64,000 bases of DNA, from NCBI GenBank assembly GCA_947502495.1, contig CANNAC010000003.1, positions 310,001 through 374,000 on the forward strand, in the 5' to 3' direction. The position numbers and the translations under genes are program-made. The notes under the pieces were generated by a model, which was given only the letters and a program-made list of their open reading frames with translations, was not told where the DNA came from and searched no databases. The DNA is from an uncultured Flavobacteriaceae bacterium (GTDB taxonomy: Bacteria > Bacteroidota > Bacteroidia > Flavobacteriales > Flavobacteriaceae). Shown here in pieces: positions 1 to 8,186 of this stretch. Position 1 is the first letter of the stretch. Each line of letters begins with the position of its first letter.

Positions 1-1244
1 TTCCTGTAGTGCCTATTTATTTTCACGCAAAGAACTCTAGATTATTTTATAAGCTATCTAAAATTAGCGATACATTTAGAACTGCAAAATTACCATCCGA
101 AGTTTTAACACAAAAACGTAGAACTATTAAAGTTCGAATAGGAAAACCAATTAGTGTAAAAGATCAAAGTGAGCATGAAACGATTGAAAGTCTATCGGAG
201 TTTTTAAGAAAGAAAACCTACATGTTATCGCATGCTTTTGAAGATGAACCTAAAATTCTAGAGAACCTTTCTAATACATTAAAAACGCCAGCAAAACCAC
301 CAAAGCGCATTGTAACTCCAGTAAGTATGGAGTCTATGATAGAAGAAGTGGAAGCGCTACGAAAAGATGATTTAAGGTTGTTACAAAGTAAGAACTATGA
401 GGTCTTTTTAACACCAGCAAGCAAAATTCCTAATATCCTTCATGAAATTGGTCGTTTACGCGAAATTACATTTAGAGAAGTTGGTGAAGGTACTAATGAA
501 GCTATAGATTTAGATGATTTTGACAACTATTACCATCACATGTTTCTTTGGGATAACGTAACCAATACATTGGCGGGAGCATATAGAATGGGACTAGGTT
601 CTCAAATATTTGCTAAATATGGTATTGATGGTTTTTACCTGCAAGATTTGTTTCGATTTGAGCCAGAATTATATAAAATGATGAGCCAATCTATAGAAAT
701 GGGTAGAGCTTTCATTATTAAAAGTTACCAACAAAAACCAATGCCTTTATTTTTGCTTTGGAAAGGAATTGTACATACTACATTACGTTATCCAGAACAT
801 AAATTTTTAATTGGTGGTGTAAGTATTAGTAATCAGTTTTCAAATTTCTCAAAATCGTTAATGATCGAGTTTATGAAATCGAATTACTATGATCCTTATG
901 TTGCGCAATATGTGCATCCTAAAAAAGAATTTAAAGTGGTTTTAAAAGACGCAGATAAAGACTTTGTTTTTGATGCTGCTGAAGCGGATTTAAACAAGTT
1001 CGATAAAATTATTGATGAAGTAGAACCAGGTGCATTACGACTTCCGGTGTTGCTTAAAAAATACATTAAACAGAATGCTAGGTTGGTAGCTTTTAATGTG
1101 GATCCTTTATTTAATAATGCTGTCGATGGTTTAATGTATATTAAAATTGCCGATTTACCAGAAAGCACGGTTCGTCCGGTTATGGAAGAATTTCAAGCAG
1201 AATTAGAACATAAGCTTGCTAGTGAAAACGCAGAAGAAGAATAA
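1..1244 (+). CDS. Bifunctional acyltransferase (OlsF/GlsF type), 5' truncated by window edge
   Basis: The frame is open to the left edge, reading from base 3 (PVVPIYFHAKNS), so the gene starts outside the window; the GTG at base 9 is not its start. The first residues match the end of a PlsC/LPLAT acyltransferase domain (VPIYFHAKNS). After a linker comes a GNAT-fold N-acyltransferase domain of the hemolysin/OlsB type, with GRLREITFREVGEGT, the DLDDFD-YYHHMFLWD stretch and AYRMGLG. The fused O-acyl plus N-acyl arrangement is the one known from OlsF-type ornithine or glycine lipid synthases of Flavobacteriia (family knowledge). The actual amino-acid substrate cannot be told from this fragment. 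The next gene begins 8 bases after the stop, so the two are probably cotranscribed. Confidence 0.75.
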   Translation, partial: PVVPIYFHAKNSRLFYKLSKISDTFRTAKLPSEVLTQKRRTIKVRIGKPISVKDQSEHETIESLSEFLRKKTYMLSHAFEDEPKILENLSNTLKTPAKPPKRIVTPVSMESMIEEVEALRKDDLRLLQSKNYEVFLTPASKIPNILHEIGRLREITFREVGEGTNEAIDLDDFDNYYHHMFLWDNVTNTLAGAYRMGLGSQIFAKYGIDGFYLQDLFRFEPELYKMMSQSIEMGRAFIIKSYQQKPMPLFLLWKGIVHTTLRYPEHKFLIGGVSISNQFSNFSKSLMIEFMKSNYYDPYVAQYVHPKKEFKVVLKDADKDFVFDAAEADLNKFDKIIDEVEPGALRLPVLLKKYIKQNARLVAFNVDPLFNNAVDGLMYIKIADLPESTVRPVMEEFQAELEHKLASENAEEE

Positions 1245-1251
1245 AGTTACA

Positions 1252-2274
1252 ATGAAAAGTATTATTGGCATTTTACTTTTTTTTACTAGTCTTACCTATT
1301 CTCAGGAAATTAAGAATATGGTTTTAGATGCGAATACAAAAGAACCATTAGAAGCTGTTTCTGTGTATTTTAATGAAACGACCATTGGCACAACTACAAA
1401 TGGTAATGGATATTTCTCATTAACAGACAAAGTCTCTCCAAATGCTACCTTAGTAATTAGTTTTGTTGGTTATGAAACCAGATTGTTTTCTTTAGAAGAA
1501 ATAAGAGCTTTAGATGTGGTTTACTTGCAAGAAAAAGCAACCAGTTTAAATGAAGTTGTATTAGAAAGAGACTATTGGAGTAGAGAAAAAAAACTAAAAA
1601 TCTTTAGAAGAGAGTTTCTTGGAAATGATGTTGCATCTGTATCTTGTAAGATTAGCAATGAAGACGATATCCGATTAATATATATAGAATCTCAAGGTAT
1701 ATTGTATGCATACTGTGATATCCCAATTCTTATTAAGAATAAGCATCTAGGTTACGATGTGAAGTATAATTTAGTAGATTTTGAGGTGAAGTTTAAACAA
1801 AGTTTAAGCGGGTTAAAATTAGTAGAAAGCGTGTACTATAGCGGTACTAGTTTGTTTGCTGATCGGAATAAAAAAACCAAGAAGAAACATCTTTCGCAAA
1901 GAAAAAAGGAATATTTAGGTTCTGCGCTTCACTTCATGAGGTCTTTAGCAAAAAAGGAAATCATAGAGAATAATTTTGAGGTTTATATAAAAGATCCTTC
2001 CGGAACTTCTAATCTGTTTTTTCCTGTAAATGCCTATCGATATTTAGTTGTTGAAGAACAAGAAGATCAAAATGTAAAACTTACCGTAGATAATAGAGAA
2101 ATTGTTATTTCCTATGATAAAAATGTACAATCGACTTTAGTTACTAAAGCCGATTCGAATACGTTTTTAATTGACAGCTTCGGAATACACACACCTGTAG
2201 ATAAAATGTTTTTTGGTGGCTACTTTGGCCTAAAAAGAATCGCTACCATGTTACCCGCAGATTTTAAGCTTTAA
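1252..2274 (+). CDS. Secreted CarboxypepD-reg-like domain protein
   Basis: The 340-aa start at ATG 1252 is chosen because it gives a clean signal peptide (MKSIIGILLFFTSLTYSQ). Longer starts would overlap the preceding acyltransferase. Residues of about 20-100 form a carboxypeptidase-D regulatory-like beta sandwich (VLDANTKEPLEAVSVYFNET, then GTTTNGNGYFSL and FVGYETRLF), the module found at the N terminus of TonB receptors. There is no barrel here. The remaining 240 residues are mixed alpha/beta and basic, with no motif I recognise. It is probably periplasmic or outer-membrane associated. Function is unknown; proteins of this layout are common and uncharacterised in Flavobacteriia. Confidence 0.7.
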   Translation: MKSIIGILLFFTSLTYSQEIKNMVLDANTKEPLEAVSVYFNETTIGTTTNGNGYFSLTDKVSPNATLVISFVGYETRLFSLEEIRALDVVYLQEKATSLNEVVLERDYWSREKKLKIFRREFLGNDVASVSCKISNEDDIRLIYIESQGILYAYCDIPILIKNKHLGYDVKYNLVDFEVKFKQSLSGLKLVESVYYSGTSLFADRNKKTKKKHLSQRKKEYLGSALHFMRSLAKKEIIENNFEVYIKDPSGTSNLFFPVNAYRYLVVEEQEDQNVKLTVDNREIVISYDKNVQSTLVTKADSNTFLIDSFGIHTPVDKMFFGGYFGLKRIATMLPADFKL

Positions 2275-2311
2275 ACGAGGTTTATAAGACCTATGATTAG
2301 TTTATTTCAAA

Positions 2312-2641
2312 TTACTTAGAAGCATTCACCTGTGTTTTTACAAAAAAGTCATTCATAAGCCTTCTACATGCATTTAGCTTTTCGGAATTAATAGAATAAC
2401 TTAAACTTTTACCACTAGCCGATTGATCTAATAAACCAATTTTTTTTATTTCACTTAGGTGTTGTGAAATAGTAGGTTGTGCTAAACCAATTTCTTTAAC
2501 AATATCATTACAAATACAACCAGACTCACAACAGCTTATATATTTAATAATGGCAACTCTTGCAGGATGGCTAAACACTTTAGCGACTTTAGCTAGGTAA
2601 TTATTTTCTGCTTCATGAATGTTTAATTTGGTAGATCCCAT
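2312..2641 (-). CDS. ArsR-family winged-helix regulator
   Basis: A 109-aa protein starting at MGSTKLN; an in-frame ATG 15 codons upstream adds only a Tyr-rich tail and is unlikely. It has a typical ArsR/SmtB core: FSHPARVAIIKYI, the recognition helix region GLAQPTISQHLSEIKKIGLL, and a beta wing (GKSLSYSIN). A cysteine cluster CCESGCIC sits in the helix corresponding to the alpha-3 metal site of ArsR/CadC proteins, so thiol sensing of a metal or metalloid, or of redox state, is plausible. No arsenic or metal efflux gene adjoins it, so the target is unknown. Confidence 0.85.
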   Translation of the reverse strand: MGSTKLNIHEAENNYLAKVAKVFSHPARVAIIKYISCCESGCICNDIVKEIGLAQPTISQHLSEIKKIGLLDQSASGKSLSYSINSEKLNACRRLMNDFFVKTQVNASK

Positions 2642-2707
2642 AATTCTAATTTTAAATAAAGTATAAATATAATAGTAATATTGCAATATTACGATAGGAG
2701 TGATAAT

Positions 2708-2739
2708 AAAAAAGCCAAAACGAATGTTTTGGCTTTTTT
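2708..2739 (-). terminator. Intrinsic terminator
   Basis: A perfect 14-bp stem (AAAAAAGCCAAAAC / GTTTTGGCTTTTTT) with a GAAT loop, directly after the stop of the minus-strand gene 2745-3224. A and T runs on both arms make it usable in both directions. Confidence 0.85.
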
Positions 2740-2744
2740 ATATG

Positions 2745-3224
2745 TTAAAGAGATTTAAACCAATCTTGAAAGTACGGACCTAAAATCGGAGTTAATTTTT
2801 TTTCACCACTGAGAGCACCTAATAAACTCATTACCCAAAGTACTAAAATCACCAAACTTAAGAGCCAACCTACTACGGGAATAAATCCTAATAATAAAAG
2901 ACAAAGCCCTAAACCTAAAACTTGTCTAATGTAAAAAGAACCATATTCCGATTTCTTTTCTCCATTATTCATGACTAAAGCTATCACCCATCCAATGATA
3001 GTAATATGCGCGATAATCGCAACATTTTTACCATCGCTTAATACTTGTTTGGCGTCATTAGCAAAGTCTTTTGCGGCTTCTTTTGCTTCGTCTGCAAAGT
3101 CACTTGCTTTTTCCTTAGCATCCTCGGCAAAATCACTAGCTTTATGTGCTGCTTTTTTAGCACCTTCTTTTGCGCTTCCTATCATGTCTTCAAGGTCGTC
3201 GCTTAAATTTTTATCTTCAGCCAT
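2745..3224 (-). CDS. LEA-like coiled-coil plus DUF4870-type membrane protein
   Basis: 159 aa. Residues of about 1-65 are an Ala/Lys/Glu/Asp-rich amphipathic helix built from repeated 11-residue-like units (KASDFAEDAKEKASDFADEAKEAA), the pattern of LEA or apolipoprotein-like proteins. Residues of about 66-159 form three hydrophobic helices (NVAIIAHITIIGWVIALVM; FYIRQVLGLGLCLLLLGF; VGWLLSLVILVLWVMSLLGAL) resembling the DUF4870/Tic20-like membrane fold, ending PYFQDWFKSL. It neighbours another LEA-like protein (3311-3844), so the two may form a stress-related pair. No enzymatic motif is seen; stress protection is only an inference. Confidence 0.7.
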   Translation of the reverse strand: MAEDKNLSDDLEDMIGSAKEGAKKAAHKASDFAEDAKEKASDFADEAKEAAKDFANDAKQVLSDGKNVAIIAHITIIGWVIALVMNNGEKKSEYGSFYIRQVLGLGLCLLLLGFIPVVGWLLSLVILVLWVMSLLGALSGEKKLTPILGPYFQDWFKSL

Positions 3225-3260
3225 TAGTATATGTTTAATTGGTGGACTTCTAAATTAATG

Positions 3261-3286
3261 AAAAAAAGCTAGATTTCCATCTAGCT
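3261..3286 (-). terminator. Intrinsic terminator of the LEA-like gene
   Basis: A stem AGCTAGA / TCTAGCT with a short loop; the A-run at 3261-3267 reads as a U-tract on the minus strand, just after the stop of gene 3311-3844. Confidence 0.7.
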
Positions 3287-3310
3287 TCTGTCTAATTGTT
3301 TGGTTAATAT

Positions 3311-3844
3311 CTATTTAGAGCCAAAAAGTCTTTGAAAAAAGCTTTTAGTTTTAACTTTTGTTTCTTCCAGTGCTTCTTTAGTATCTTCGGCTAAGTCTTC
3401 TAATTTTTCGCTAGCTTCCTTTGCAAATTCTGTTGTTTTCTCTGCTGCGTTGTCAAAAGCTTCTTTAGCATCTTCTGCAAATTCGCCTGCTTTTACTTTG
3501 GCAGCATCTATGGCTTCTTTAGCATCACCTTCTATAAAGGCATTTGCTTTGTCTTTGGCATTTGTAAACGCTTCTTTGGCATCTTCTGCAAATTCACCTG
3601 CTTTTACTTTAGCAGCATCTATAGCTTCCTTAGCATCGCCTTCTATAAAGGCATTCGCTTTGTCTTTAGCATTTGTAAAAGCCTCTTTAGCATCTTCTGC
3701 TAAATCCTCTAATTTGTCGCCAGCTTCATCTGCTAATGCACTTGCTTTATTTTTTGCCGTATCCAATGCTTCAATAGTGTTCTCTTTTAAATTATCTACT
3801 GGATCGTTTATGTTATCTTCTAGGTTTTTATTTTCTGTAGTCAT
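3311..3844 (-). CDS. LEA-like amphipathic repeat protein
   Basis: 177 aa, almost wholly Ala/Lys/Glu/Asp with periodic Phe, predicted to be a continuous amphipathic helix with no signal peptide or membrane segment. It contains two exact 37-residue tandem units (residues 50-86 and 87-123, beginning EDAKEAFTNAKDKANAF), followed by degenerate units (EDAKEAFDNAAEKTTEF). The C terminus is basic and aromatic (KSFFQRLFGSK). The composition resembles LEA group 3 or YtxH-like stress proteins. It is separated from the similar protein 2745-3224 by a terminator, so the two are probably separately transcribed. Confidence 0.65.
   Translation of the reverse strand: MTTENKNLEDNINDPVDNLKENTIEALDTAKNKASALADEAGDKLEDLAEDAKEAFTNAKDKANAFIEGDAKEAIDAAKVKAGEFAEDAKEAFTNAKDKANAFIEGDAKEAIDAAKVKAGEFAEDAKEAFDNAAEKTTEFAKEASEKLEDLAEDTKEALEETKVKTKSFFQRLFGSK
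3476..3697 (-). repeat. Two 111-bp in-frame tandem repeats
   Basis: Two copies of a 111-bp unit (3587-3697 and 3476-3586) encode identical 37-aa segments. The DNA differs at a few silent positions, so this is a recent but not brand-new in-frame duplication inside the LEA-like gene. Copy number could vary between strains by slippage. Confidence 0.8.
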
Positions 3845-3895
3845 GGTATGCTTTTTTAAAATGCTGTTTGTGTTAGAAATTTTGAAGGTTCTCCG

Positions 3896-4282
3896 TTATA
3901 AAAAGGCTTTATCTATTGGTTCCCAAAGTTCGATTTTGTTTCCGTCGTTGTCTAGAATCCAACCAAATTTACCATATTCATATTCTTCCATTTCACCAAC
4001 AATAGTAACTCCTTCTTCTTTTAAAGTCGCTAATAATTCTTTTAAGTTTTCTACCCGATAGTTAAACATAAATTCTTTTTTGGAAGGCTCAAAATGTTTG
4101 GAGTCTGCTGGAAAAGGACTCCATTGTGTAGAACAGTCTTTTCCTTCTTTGTCTTTCCACCAAAAAGTAGATCCGTAATCGTCTGTGTTAAAACCAAGAT
4201 GTGTTTTATACCAATCTTTTGCTGCTTTTGGATCTTTCGTTTTAAAGAATAATCCGCCAATTCCTGTAACTCGTTTTTTCAT
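3896..4282 (-). CDS. VOC-family (glyoxalase/bleomycin-resistance-like) protein
   Basis: 128 aa, a single vicinal-oxygen-chelate domain made of two beta-alpha-beta-beta-beta units: GIGGLFFKTKDPKAAKDWYK, then LKELLATLKEEGVTIVGEMEEYEYGKFGWILDNDGNKIELWEP. The closing DNDGNKIELWEP is the typical second-repeat metal-ligand strand of VOC proteins. The substrate is not predictable. The start at ATG 4282 is the only reasonable one. The gene lies among unrelated small minus-strand genes. Confidence 0.85.
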   Translation of the reverse strand: MKKRVTGIGGLFFKTKDPKAAKDWYKTHLGFNTDDYGSTFWWKDKEGKDCSTQWSPFPADSKHFEPSKKEFMFNYRVENLKELLATLKEEGVTIVGEMEEYEYGKFGWILDNDGNKIELWEPIDKAFL

Positions 4283-4298
4283 AAATAGTGTTTTTTTA

Positions 4299-4318
4299 AT
4301 TTCCGCGAAGGCGGAAAT
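4299..4318. repeat. Short palindromic (REP-like) hairpin
   Basis: An 8-bp perfect stem ATTTCCGC / GCGGAAAT with a GAAG loop fills the gap between two minus-strand genes. It has no U-tract on the minus strand, so it fits an extragenic palindrome better than a terminator. Confidence 0.55.
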
Positions 4319-4774
4319 CTATTTCTTAAATGCTTTCTCGTAAATGTCAATCCATGCATCCACGGTTAATTTGGAGCATAATTCTCCAATAAGATCGAAC
4401 GGAATTTCTTCTATCTTTTTAAATCGGATACAACTTTTTCCCATATCTAATTTGCGTTTACAGTGTTTTGGATATTCGGAAACAAACCAATCGTGTATCT
4501 CTGGTTTTGCATAAATACCCATATGATATAGGTTTATAGAATTTTTTTGTGAAGCAAAACTCATAAAAGGTAATGGTGTTTTAGGATCACAATGATACCC
4601 GTCGGGATATAAAGTATGCGGCACCACATAGCCAATCATGCCATAAGAAATTACTTCTTGAAAACCTTTTGGTAAATGGGCGGTAATCGTTTTGCGTAGT
4701 TTTTTTAGAACTACTTGTCTTTCTTCTGGAGCTTGATGAATATAATCTTCTGGTGAACTTGCTTCGTATTGCAT
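4319..4774 (-). CDS. DUF1801 (YdhG-like) protein
   Basis: 151 aa. It has the YdhG/DUF1801 signature: an N-terminal helix DYIHQAPEERQVVLKKLRKTI, then the buried PKGFQEVISYGMIGYVVP and a basic segment KRKLDMGKSCIRFKKIEEIP. The family adopts a frataxin-like/SCP-type fold of unclear biochemical role; some members are called iron chaperones on weak grounds. It is cytoplasmic. The upstream gene 4781-5203 stops 6 bases before this start, so the two are likely one transcript. Confidence 0.8.
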   Translation of the reverse strand: MQYEASSPEDYIHQAPEERQVVLKKLRKTITAHLPKGFQEVISYGMIGYVVPHTLYPDGYHCDPKTPLPFMSFASQKNSINLYHMGIYAKPEIHDWFVSEYPKHCKRKLDMGKSCIRFKKIEEIPFDLIGELCSKLTVDAWIDIYEKAFKK

Positions 4775-4780
4775 GGTATT

Positions 4781-5203
4781 TTAAATCGTTTTATTGGATT
4801 TTCTAGTTGCTATTTTTCCACCAAGCCAAGCCATTGGAATGTAGGCTATAACAATATCTGCAACGGCAAACCATGTTGGTCCTGGTAACATATAATTAAC
4901 AGCAATTCCGCCTAATAAAAATAATACTCCAATAGCTAAAGCAAATTTCATTTTATGATTAAAAGCTATAAGACCAGCAATTAGTGCTCCAATAAGCGTC
5001 CCTAAAGCGTGTCCTAAAAATGGAAAAATAAAATAATGAGCTTCTAGCGTTGGCATTATTTCTGACAAAGCATTCATGTCATTTGGGTCGATACCTTCCA
5101 TTGGAAATAGTTTATTTCCTAATTGAATAAGGGACATATTTATAAGACTACCACCGAACCAGCCGAAGATTACGGCTAAAATATTTCTAAGTATAGGATG
5201 CAT
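4781..5203 (-). CDS. Small four-helix membrane protein, unknown
   Basis: 140 aa with about four transmembrane helices (ILAVIFGWFGGSLINMSLI; FIFPFLGHALGTLIGALIAGLIAF; FALAIGVLFLLGGIAVNYML; WFAVADIVIAYIPMAWLGGKIA). I recognise no catalytic motif; it resembles uncharacterised membrane proteins annotated in many Flavobacteriia. It is adjacent to and probably cotranscribed with the DUF1801 gene. Confidence 0.65.
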   Translation of the reverse strand: MHPILRNILAVIFGWFGGSLINMSLIQLGNKLFPMEGIDPNDMNALSEIMPTLEAHYFIFPFLGHALGTLIGALIAGLIAFNHKMKFALAIGVLFLLGGIAVNYMLPGPTWFAVADIVIAYIPMAWLGGKIATRKSNKTI

Positions 5204-5263
5204 AGTTGGTTGTTTTTAGTGATTTAAATTTAGTGAATTTATTTTTATGAAAACAGAACGGTA

Positions 5264-6202
5264 TTAAAGCTTAAAAAAAAGCTGAATTTTATCTACAATA
5301 GTTTGTGCTAGTTTTTCTTTACTTTCTACAGTCCAACCTGCAACATGCGGAGAAAGTAAAACATTTTCTGCTTGTATTAAATACTGAAATGCTTCTGGCA
5401 TATTGGAAGAGAATAAATTTTCAAAGGATGCTTTTTCGTATTCTAAAACGTCGAGTCCTGCTCCTAGAATTTTACCGGATTGTAATGCCGAAACCAAATC
5501 TTTAGTAACTACGCTTTTTCCTCTTGCAGTATTGATAAGCCAAAAAGGTTTTGCAAATTGATTAATAAAAGCTGCATCCACCATATTTGTGGTTAAAGCT
5601 GTTTCTGGAGTATGTAAACTTAAAACATCGGCTTCTTGAAATAGGATTTCTAAAGGTACTTGTTCTGCATTTTTATCTCCAACATTTGGTTTAAGATCAT
5701 AGCACAAAACATCGACTTCAAAACCCCGAAGTTTTTTAGCGAATGCTTTCCCCATGTTTCCATAACCAATTAAACCAATGGTGTTTCCGTCTAGTTCTAG
5801 ACCTCGATTTGCTTCACGTAACCATTTTCCAGATCGTACTTCTTGATCTGCTTTGTTGAGTTTATTGAATAAACTAAGTAGCATGGCTAAACTGTGTTCA
5901 CCAACAGCATTTCGGTTTCCTTCTGGTGCCGAAATTAAATGGATGCCTTTGCTTTCTGCATATTCACAGTCGATGTTTTCTAATCCAGCGCCAACGCGAC
6001 CAATAAATTTTAGGTTTGTGGCTGCATCTAGAAATTGTTTGTCTATAGAAAAACGACTTCTAATTATAAAGCCATCGTATTCATGTATTTTATTTAGAAT
6101 GTCTTCTTTGGAGGACGTATAATCTTCATGATTAGTGCATCCTAAATCGTTTAACTGATCTATTAATAAGGAATGATTGGAATCTAGGTGAAGGATTTTC
6201 AT
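5264..6202 (-). CDS. D-isomer-specific 2-hydroxyacid dehydrogenase family protein
   Basis: 312 aa. An N-terminal substrate domain with RSRFSIDKQFL and IGRVGAGLENID is followed by the Rossmann NAD-binding domain (TIGLIGYGNMGKAF, around residue 145). The catalytic triad positions are present: Arg in INTARGKSVV, Glu in GAGLDVLEYE, His in LSPHVAGWT. Overall it resembles the catalytic part of D-3-phosphoglycerate dehydrogenase but lacks an ACT domain. No serC adjoins, so it may be SerA or a generic hydroxyacid reductase; I leave the symbol blank. Confidence 0.85.
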   Translation of the reverse strand: MKILHLDSNHSLLIDQLNDLGCTNHEDYTSSKEDILNKIHEYDGFIIRSRFSIDKQFLDAATNLKFIGRVGAGLENIDCEYAESKGIHLISAPEGNRNAVGEHSLAMLLSLFNKLNKADQEVRSGKWLREANRGLELDGNTIGLIGYGNMGKAFAKKLRGFEVDVLCYDLKPNVGDKNAEQVPLEILFQEADVLSLHTPETALTTNMVDAAFINQFAKPFWLINTARGKSVVTKDLVSALQSGKILGAGLDVLEYEKASFENLFSSNMPEAFQYLIQAENVLLSPHVAGWTVESKEKLAQTIVDKIQLFFKL

Positions 6203-6210
6203 ATATAAGA

Positions 6211-6232
6211 CACTTCGACTGCGCTCCGTGTG
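6211..6232. repeat. REP-like palindrome
   Basis: The sequence CACTTCGACTGCGCTCCGTG and its two following bases form an imperfect palindrome of the TTCGACTGCGCTC type, which is scattered through intergenic spaces of many marine Bacteroidota. It lies just upstream of the dehydrogenase start. Confidence 0.5.
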
Positions 6233-6247
6233 GTATTAGGATTATTA

Positions 6248-6613
6248 TTATATTTGTGGGTAGGCTTTTTGTGTTTTTTCGTGTTTCACTTTTCCGGTGT
6301 GTGCTGTATCTAATTTCTCAAACAGAAGCACATGTACTTCTTCGTTGTTTTTTGTGCAGGGATTGTGTTCTACGCCTTTTGGTACGACAATGATTTCGCC
6401 TTCTTTTACTATTTCTGTTTTGTCACGAAATTGCATATACAATGTGCCTTTAATAACTTGAAACAATTCATCTTCATTTTCATGACTATGCCAAACAAAT
6501 TCGCCTTTTAGTTTGGCTAAAATGACTTGCATATTGTCTACCACAGCAATTTGATGTGGATGCCAGTTTACACTAAATTTAGTAAACTTGTTACTTATGT
6601 TAATTGCTTTCAT
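6248..6613 (-). CDS. Cupin-domain protein
   Basis: 121 aa from ATG 6613 (MKAINISNKF); an earlier in-frame ATG adds only five residues. It is a single small cupin barrel: motif 1 HSHENEDELFQVIKGTLYMQ carries the His-x-His and Glu metal ligands, and motif 2 VPKGVEHNPCTKNNEEVHVLLFE carries the third His. A metal-dependent enzyme or binding protein is expected, but no substrate is indicated. It is cytoplasmic. Confidence 0.8.
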   Translation of the reverse strand: MKAINISNKFTKFSVNWHPHQIAVVDNMQVILAKLKGEFVWHSHENEDELFQVIKGTLYMQFRDKTEIVKEGEIIVVPKGVEHNPCTKNNEEVHVLLFEKLDTAHTGKVKHEKTQKAYPQI

Positions 6614-6713
6614 GCTATAAAAATACAATATTTTACCCTTTCGGATTCTATTTTCATAAAGCAGAGTTGAGGTTTCTTAAAATAGGGAAGAAGTTCTTTG
6701 CTGTTTTATATTT

Positions 6714-6799
6714 GCGTTAGCGATAGAACGGCATGTTTGAGCTCTTTTTATTTTTCATAAAAAAGCGAGTAGTGATAGCGCGACCCTTGTGGTAACGCC
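6714..6799. repeat. Interspersed AGCGATAG repeat, copy 1
   Basis: Begins GCGTTAGCGATAGAACGGCA and ends GATAGCGCGACC...TAACGC. The ends GCGTTA / TAACGC are inverted repeats. It shares the AGCGATAG, ACGGCAT and ATAGCGCGAC blocks with 61560-61729. This type of intergenic repeat is frequent in Flavobacteriia. Confidence 0.65.
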
Positions 6800-6806
6800 A
6801 TAAAGA

Positions 6807-8180
6807 TTAAAATCCTAAAATAAGTTTTGCGATAGAAAAGTAAAGTAAAATACCAAAGACATCATTGCTTGTGGTAATAAATGGTCCTGTTGCTACGGCT
6901 GGATCGATACCTCTTTTGTCTAAAAATATAGGAATAAATGTACCTATTAATGCTGCCATTACAATCACGGCAACGAGTGCTATTGCTATGGTTATGGAGA
7001 CTATATATGGTGTACCAAAGACAAAATGCGTGATTAATAAACCAATTACTGCGATGGCAAAACCGTTGACTATACCTAAAAGGAATTCTTTAAAAAGGCG
7101 TTTTAAAATATTGCCATCTATGCTGTCATTTGCTAAACCTTGTACTACAATTGCCGAGGATTGTACCCCAACATTCCCGGCGGTTGCTTGAATTAACGGT
7201 ACGAAACTTAAGAGCACAATAAAACTGCCCATGTCTTGGTTAAAATGCTCAATAATACTTGCGGCACCTAAACCACCAAACATACCAATTAATAGCCAGG
7301 GTAGTCTTGCTTTTGTTAGTTTCCAGATACTATCATCGGCCTCTACATCACGAGAAATACCGGCTGCTAGTTGGTAATCTTTTTCGGCTTCTTCTCGTAT
7401 AACATCTACAATATCATCAATGGTAATTCTACCTAAAAGTGTTTTGTTTGCGTCTACTACAGGAATTGCTTCTAAATCATATTTTTGCATGATTTTAGCA
7501 ACTTCTTCGACGTCTTCATGTACATCTACATAATCTACTTTTGGGATGTAAACGTCGGATATATGTGCTCTTGGCGATGCAATTAAAAGGTCTTTTAGTG
7601 AAAGACGACCAATTAATTTATCGTCATTATCTACTACGTAAATAGAGTGTACACGTGTTACGTCTTCTGCTTGCGCACGCATTTCTTTTACACATCTGTT
7701 GATGGTCCAGTTTTCGTTTACTTTAACCAGCTCTTTTGCCATGAGTCCTCCGGCAACATCTTCATCATAGGTTAAAAGTTCTTGAATATCTGCAGCGTGT
7801 TCTGCATCTTCTATTTGTGCAATTACATGTTCTTTACGTGCTTCTGGAAGTTCGGAAATAATATCGGCAGCATCATCGGTGTCTAGTTCTTCTAATTCTT
7901 CGGCAATTTCCTTTACCGAAAGATTGGCTAGTATTTTCTCCCGATTGTCATCATCTAGTTCTAAAAGAATCTCGGATGTTTTTTCGCTATCTAAAAGCTT
8001 GAAAATATAGGTGGCTTGTTCTAGATTAATTTCATCTAGAATTTCTGCAATATCGGCATGGTGAAAATCATTTAATAGCTCAGAAAGTTCGTCATCCTTT
8101 CTAGCATCTACTAATTGCTCCACTTGCTCAATAAGCGATTCGCTTATTTGAAACTTGATATTTTCGTTATTTTCTTCCAC
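6807..8180 (-). CDS. mgtE: MgtE-type magnesium transporter
   Basis: 457 aa, the full family length. There is an N-terminal superhelical MgtE_N domain (LSELLNDFHHADIAEILDEI, EELEELDTDDAADIISELPE), then two CBS domains at about residues 135-260 (EDVAGGLMAKELVKVNENWT, VYIPKVDYVDVHEDVEEVAK, AIPVVDANKTLLGRIT), a connecting helix, and five transmembrane helices with the pore region (VQATAGNVGVQSSAIVVQGL type; ATGPFITTSNDVFGILLYF). It imports Mg2+ and is gated by Mg2+ bound to the N and CBS domains (family knowledge). Only 6 bases separate it from the rsmA stop upstream, indicating cotranscription. Confidence 0.95.
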   Translation of the reverse strand: MEENNENIKFQISESLIEQVEQLVDARKDDELSELLNDFHHADIAEILDEINLEQATYIFKLLDSEKTSEILLELDDDNREKILANLSVKEIAEELEELDTDDAADIISELPEARKEHVIAQIEDAEHAADIQELLTYDEDVAGGLMAKELVKVNENWTINRCVKEMRAQAEDVTRVHSIYVVDNDDKLIGRLSLKDLLIASPRAHISDVYIPKVDYVDVHEDVEEVAKIMQKYDLEAIPVVDANKTLLGRITIDDIVDVIREEAEKDYQLAAGISRDVEADDSIWKLTKARLPWLLIGMFGGLGAASIIEHFNQDMGSFIVLLSFVPLIQATAGNVGVQSSAIVVQGLANDSIDGNILKRLFKEFLLGIVNGFAIAVIGLLITHFVFGTPYIVSITIAIALVAVIVMAALIGTFIPIFLDKRGIDPAVATGPFITTSNDVFGILLYFSIAKLILGF

Positions 8181-8186
8181 TACACT

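Noticed and set aside
2312-2641. Arsenic-resistance operon
   Set aside because: The ArsR-type regulator has the right cysteine cluster but no arsenate reductase, Acr3 or other efflux gene beside it.
5264-6202. serA, first step of serine synthesis
   Set aside because: The fold and catalytic residues fit, but there is no ACT domain and no serC neighbour, so a specific assignment is not justified.
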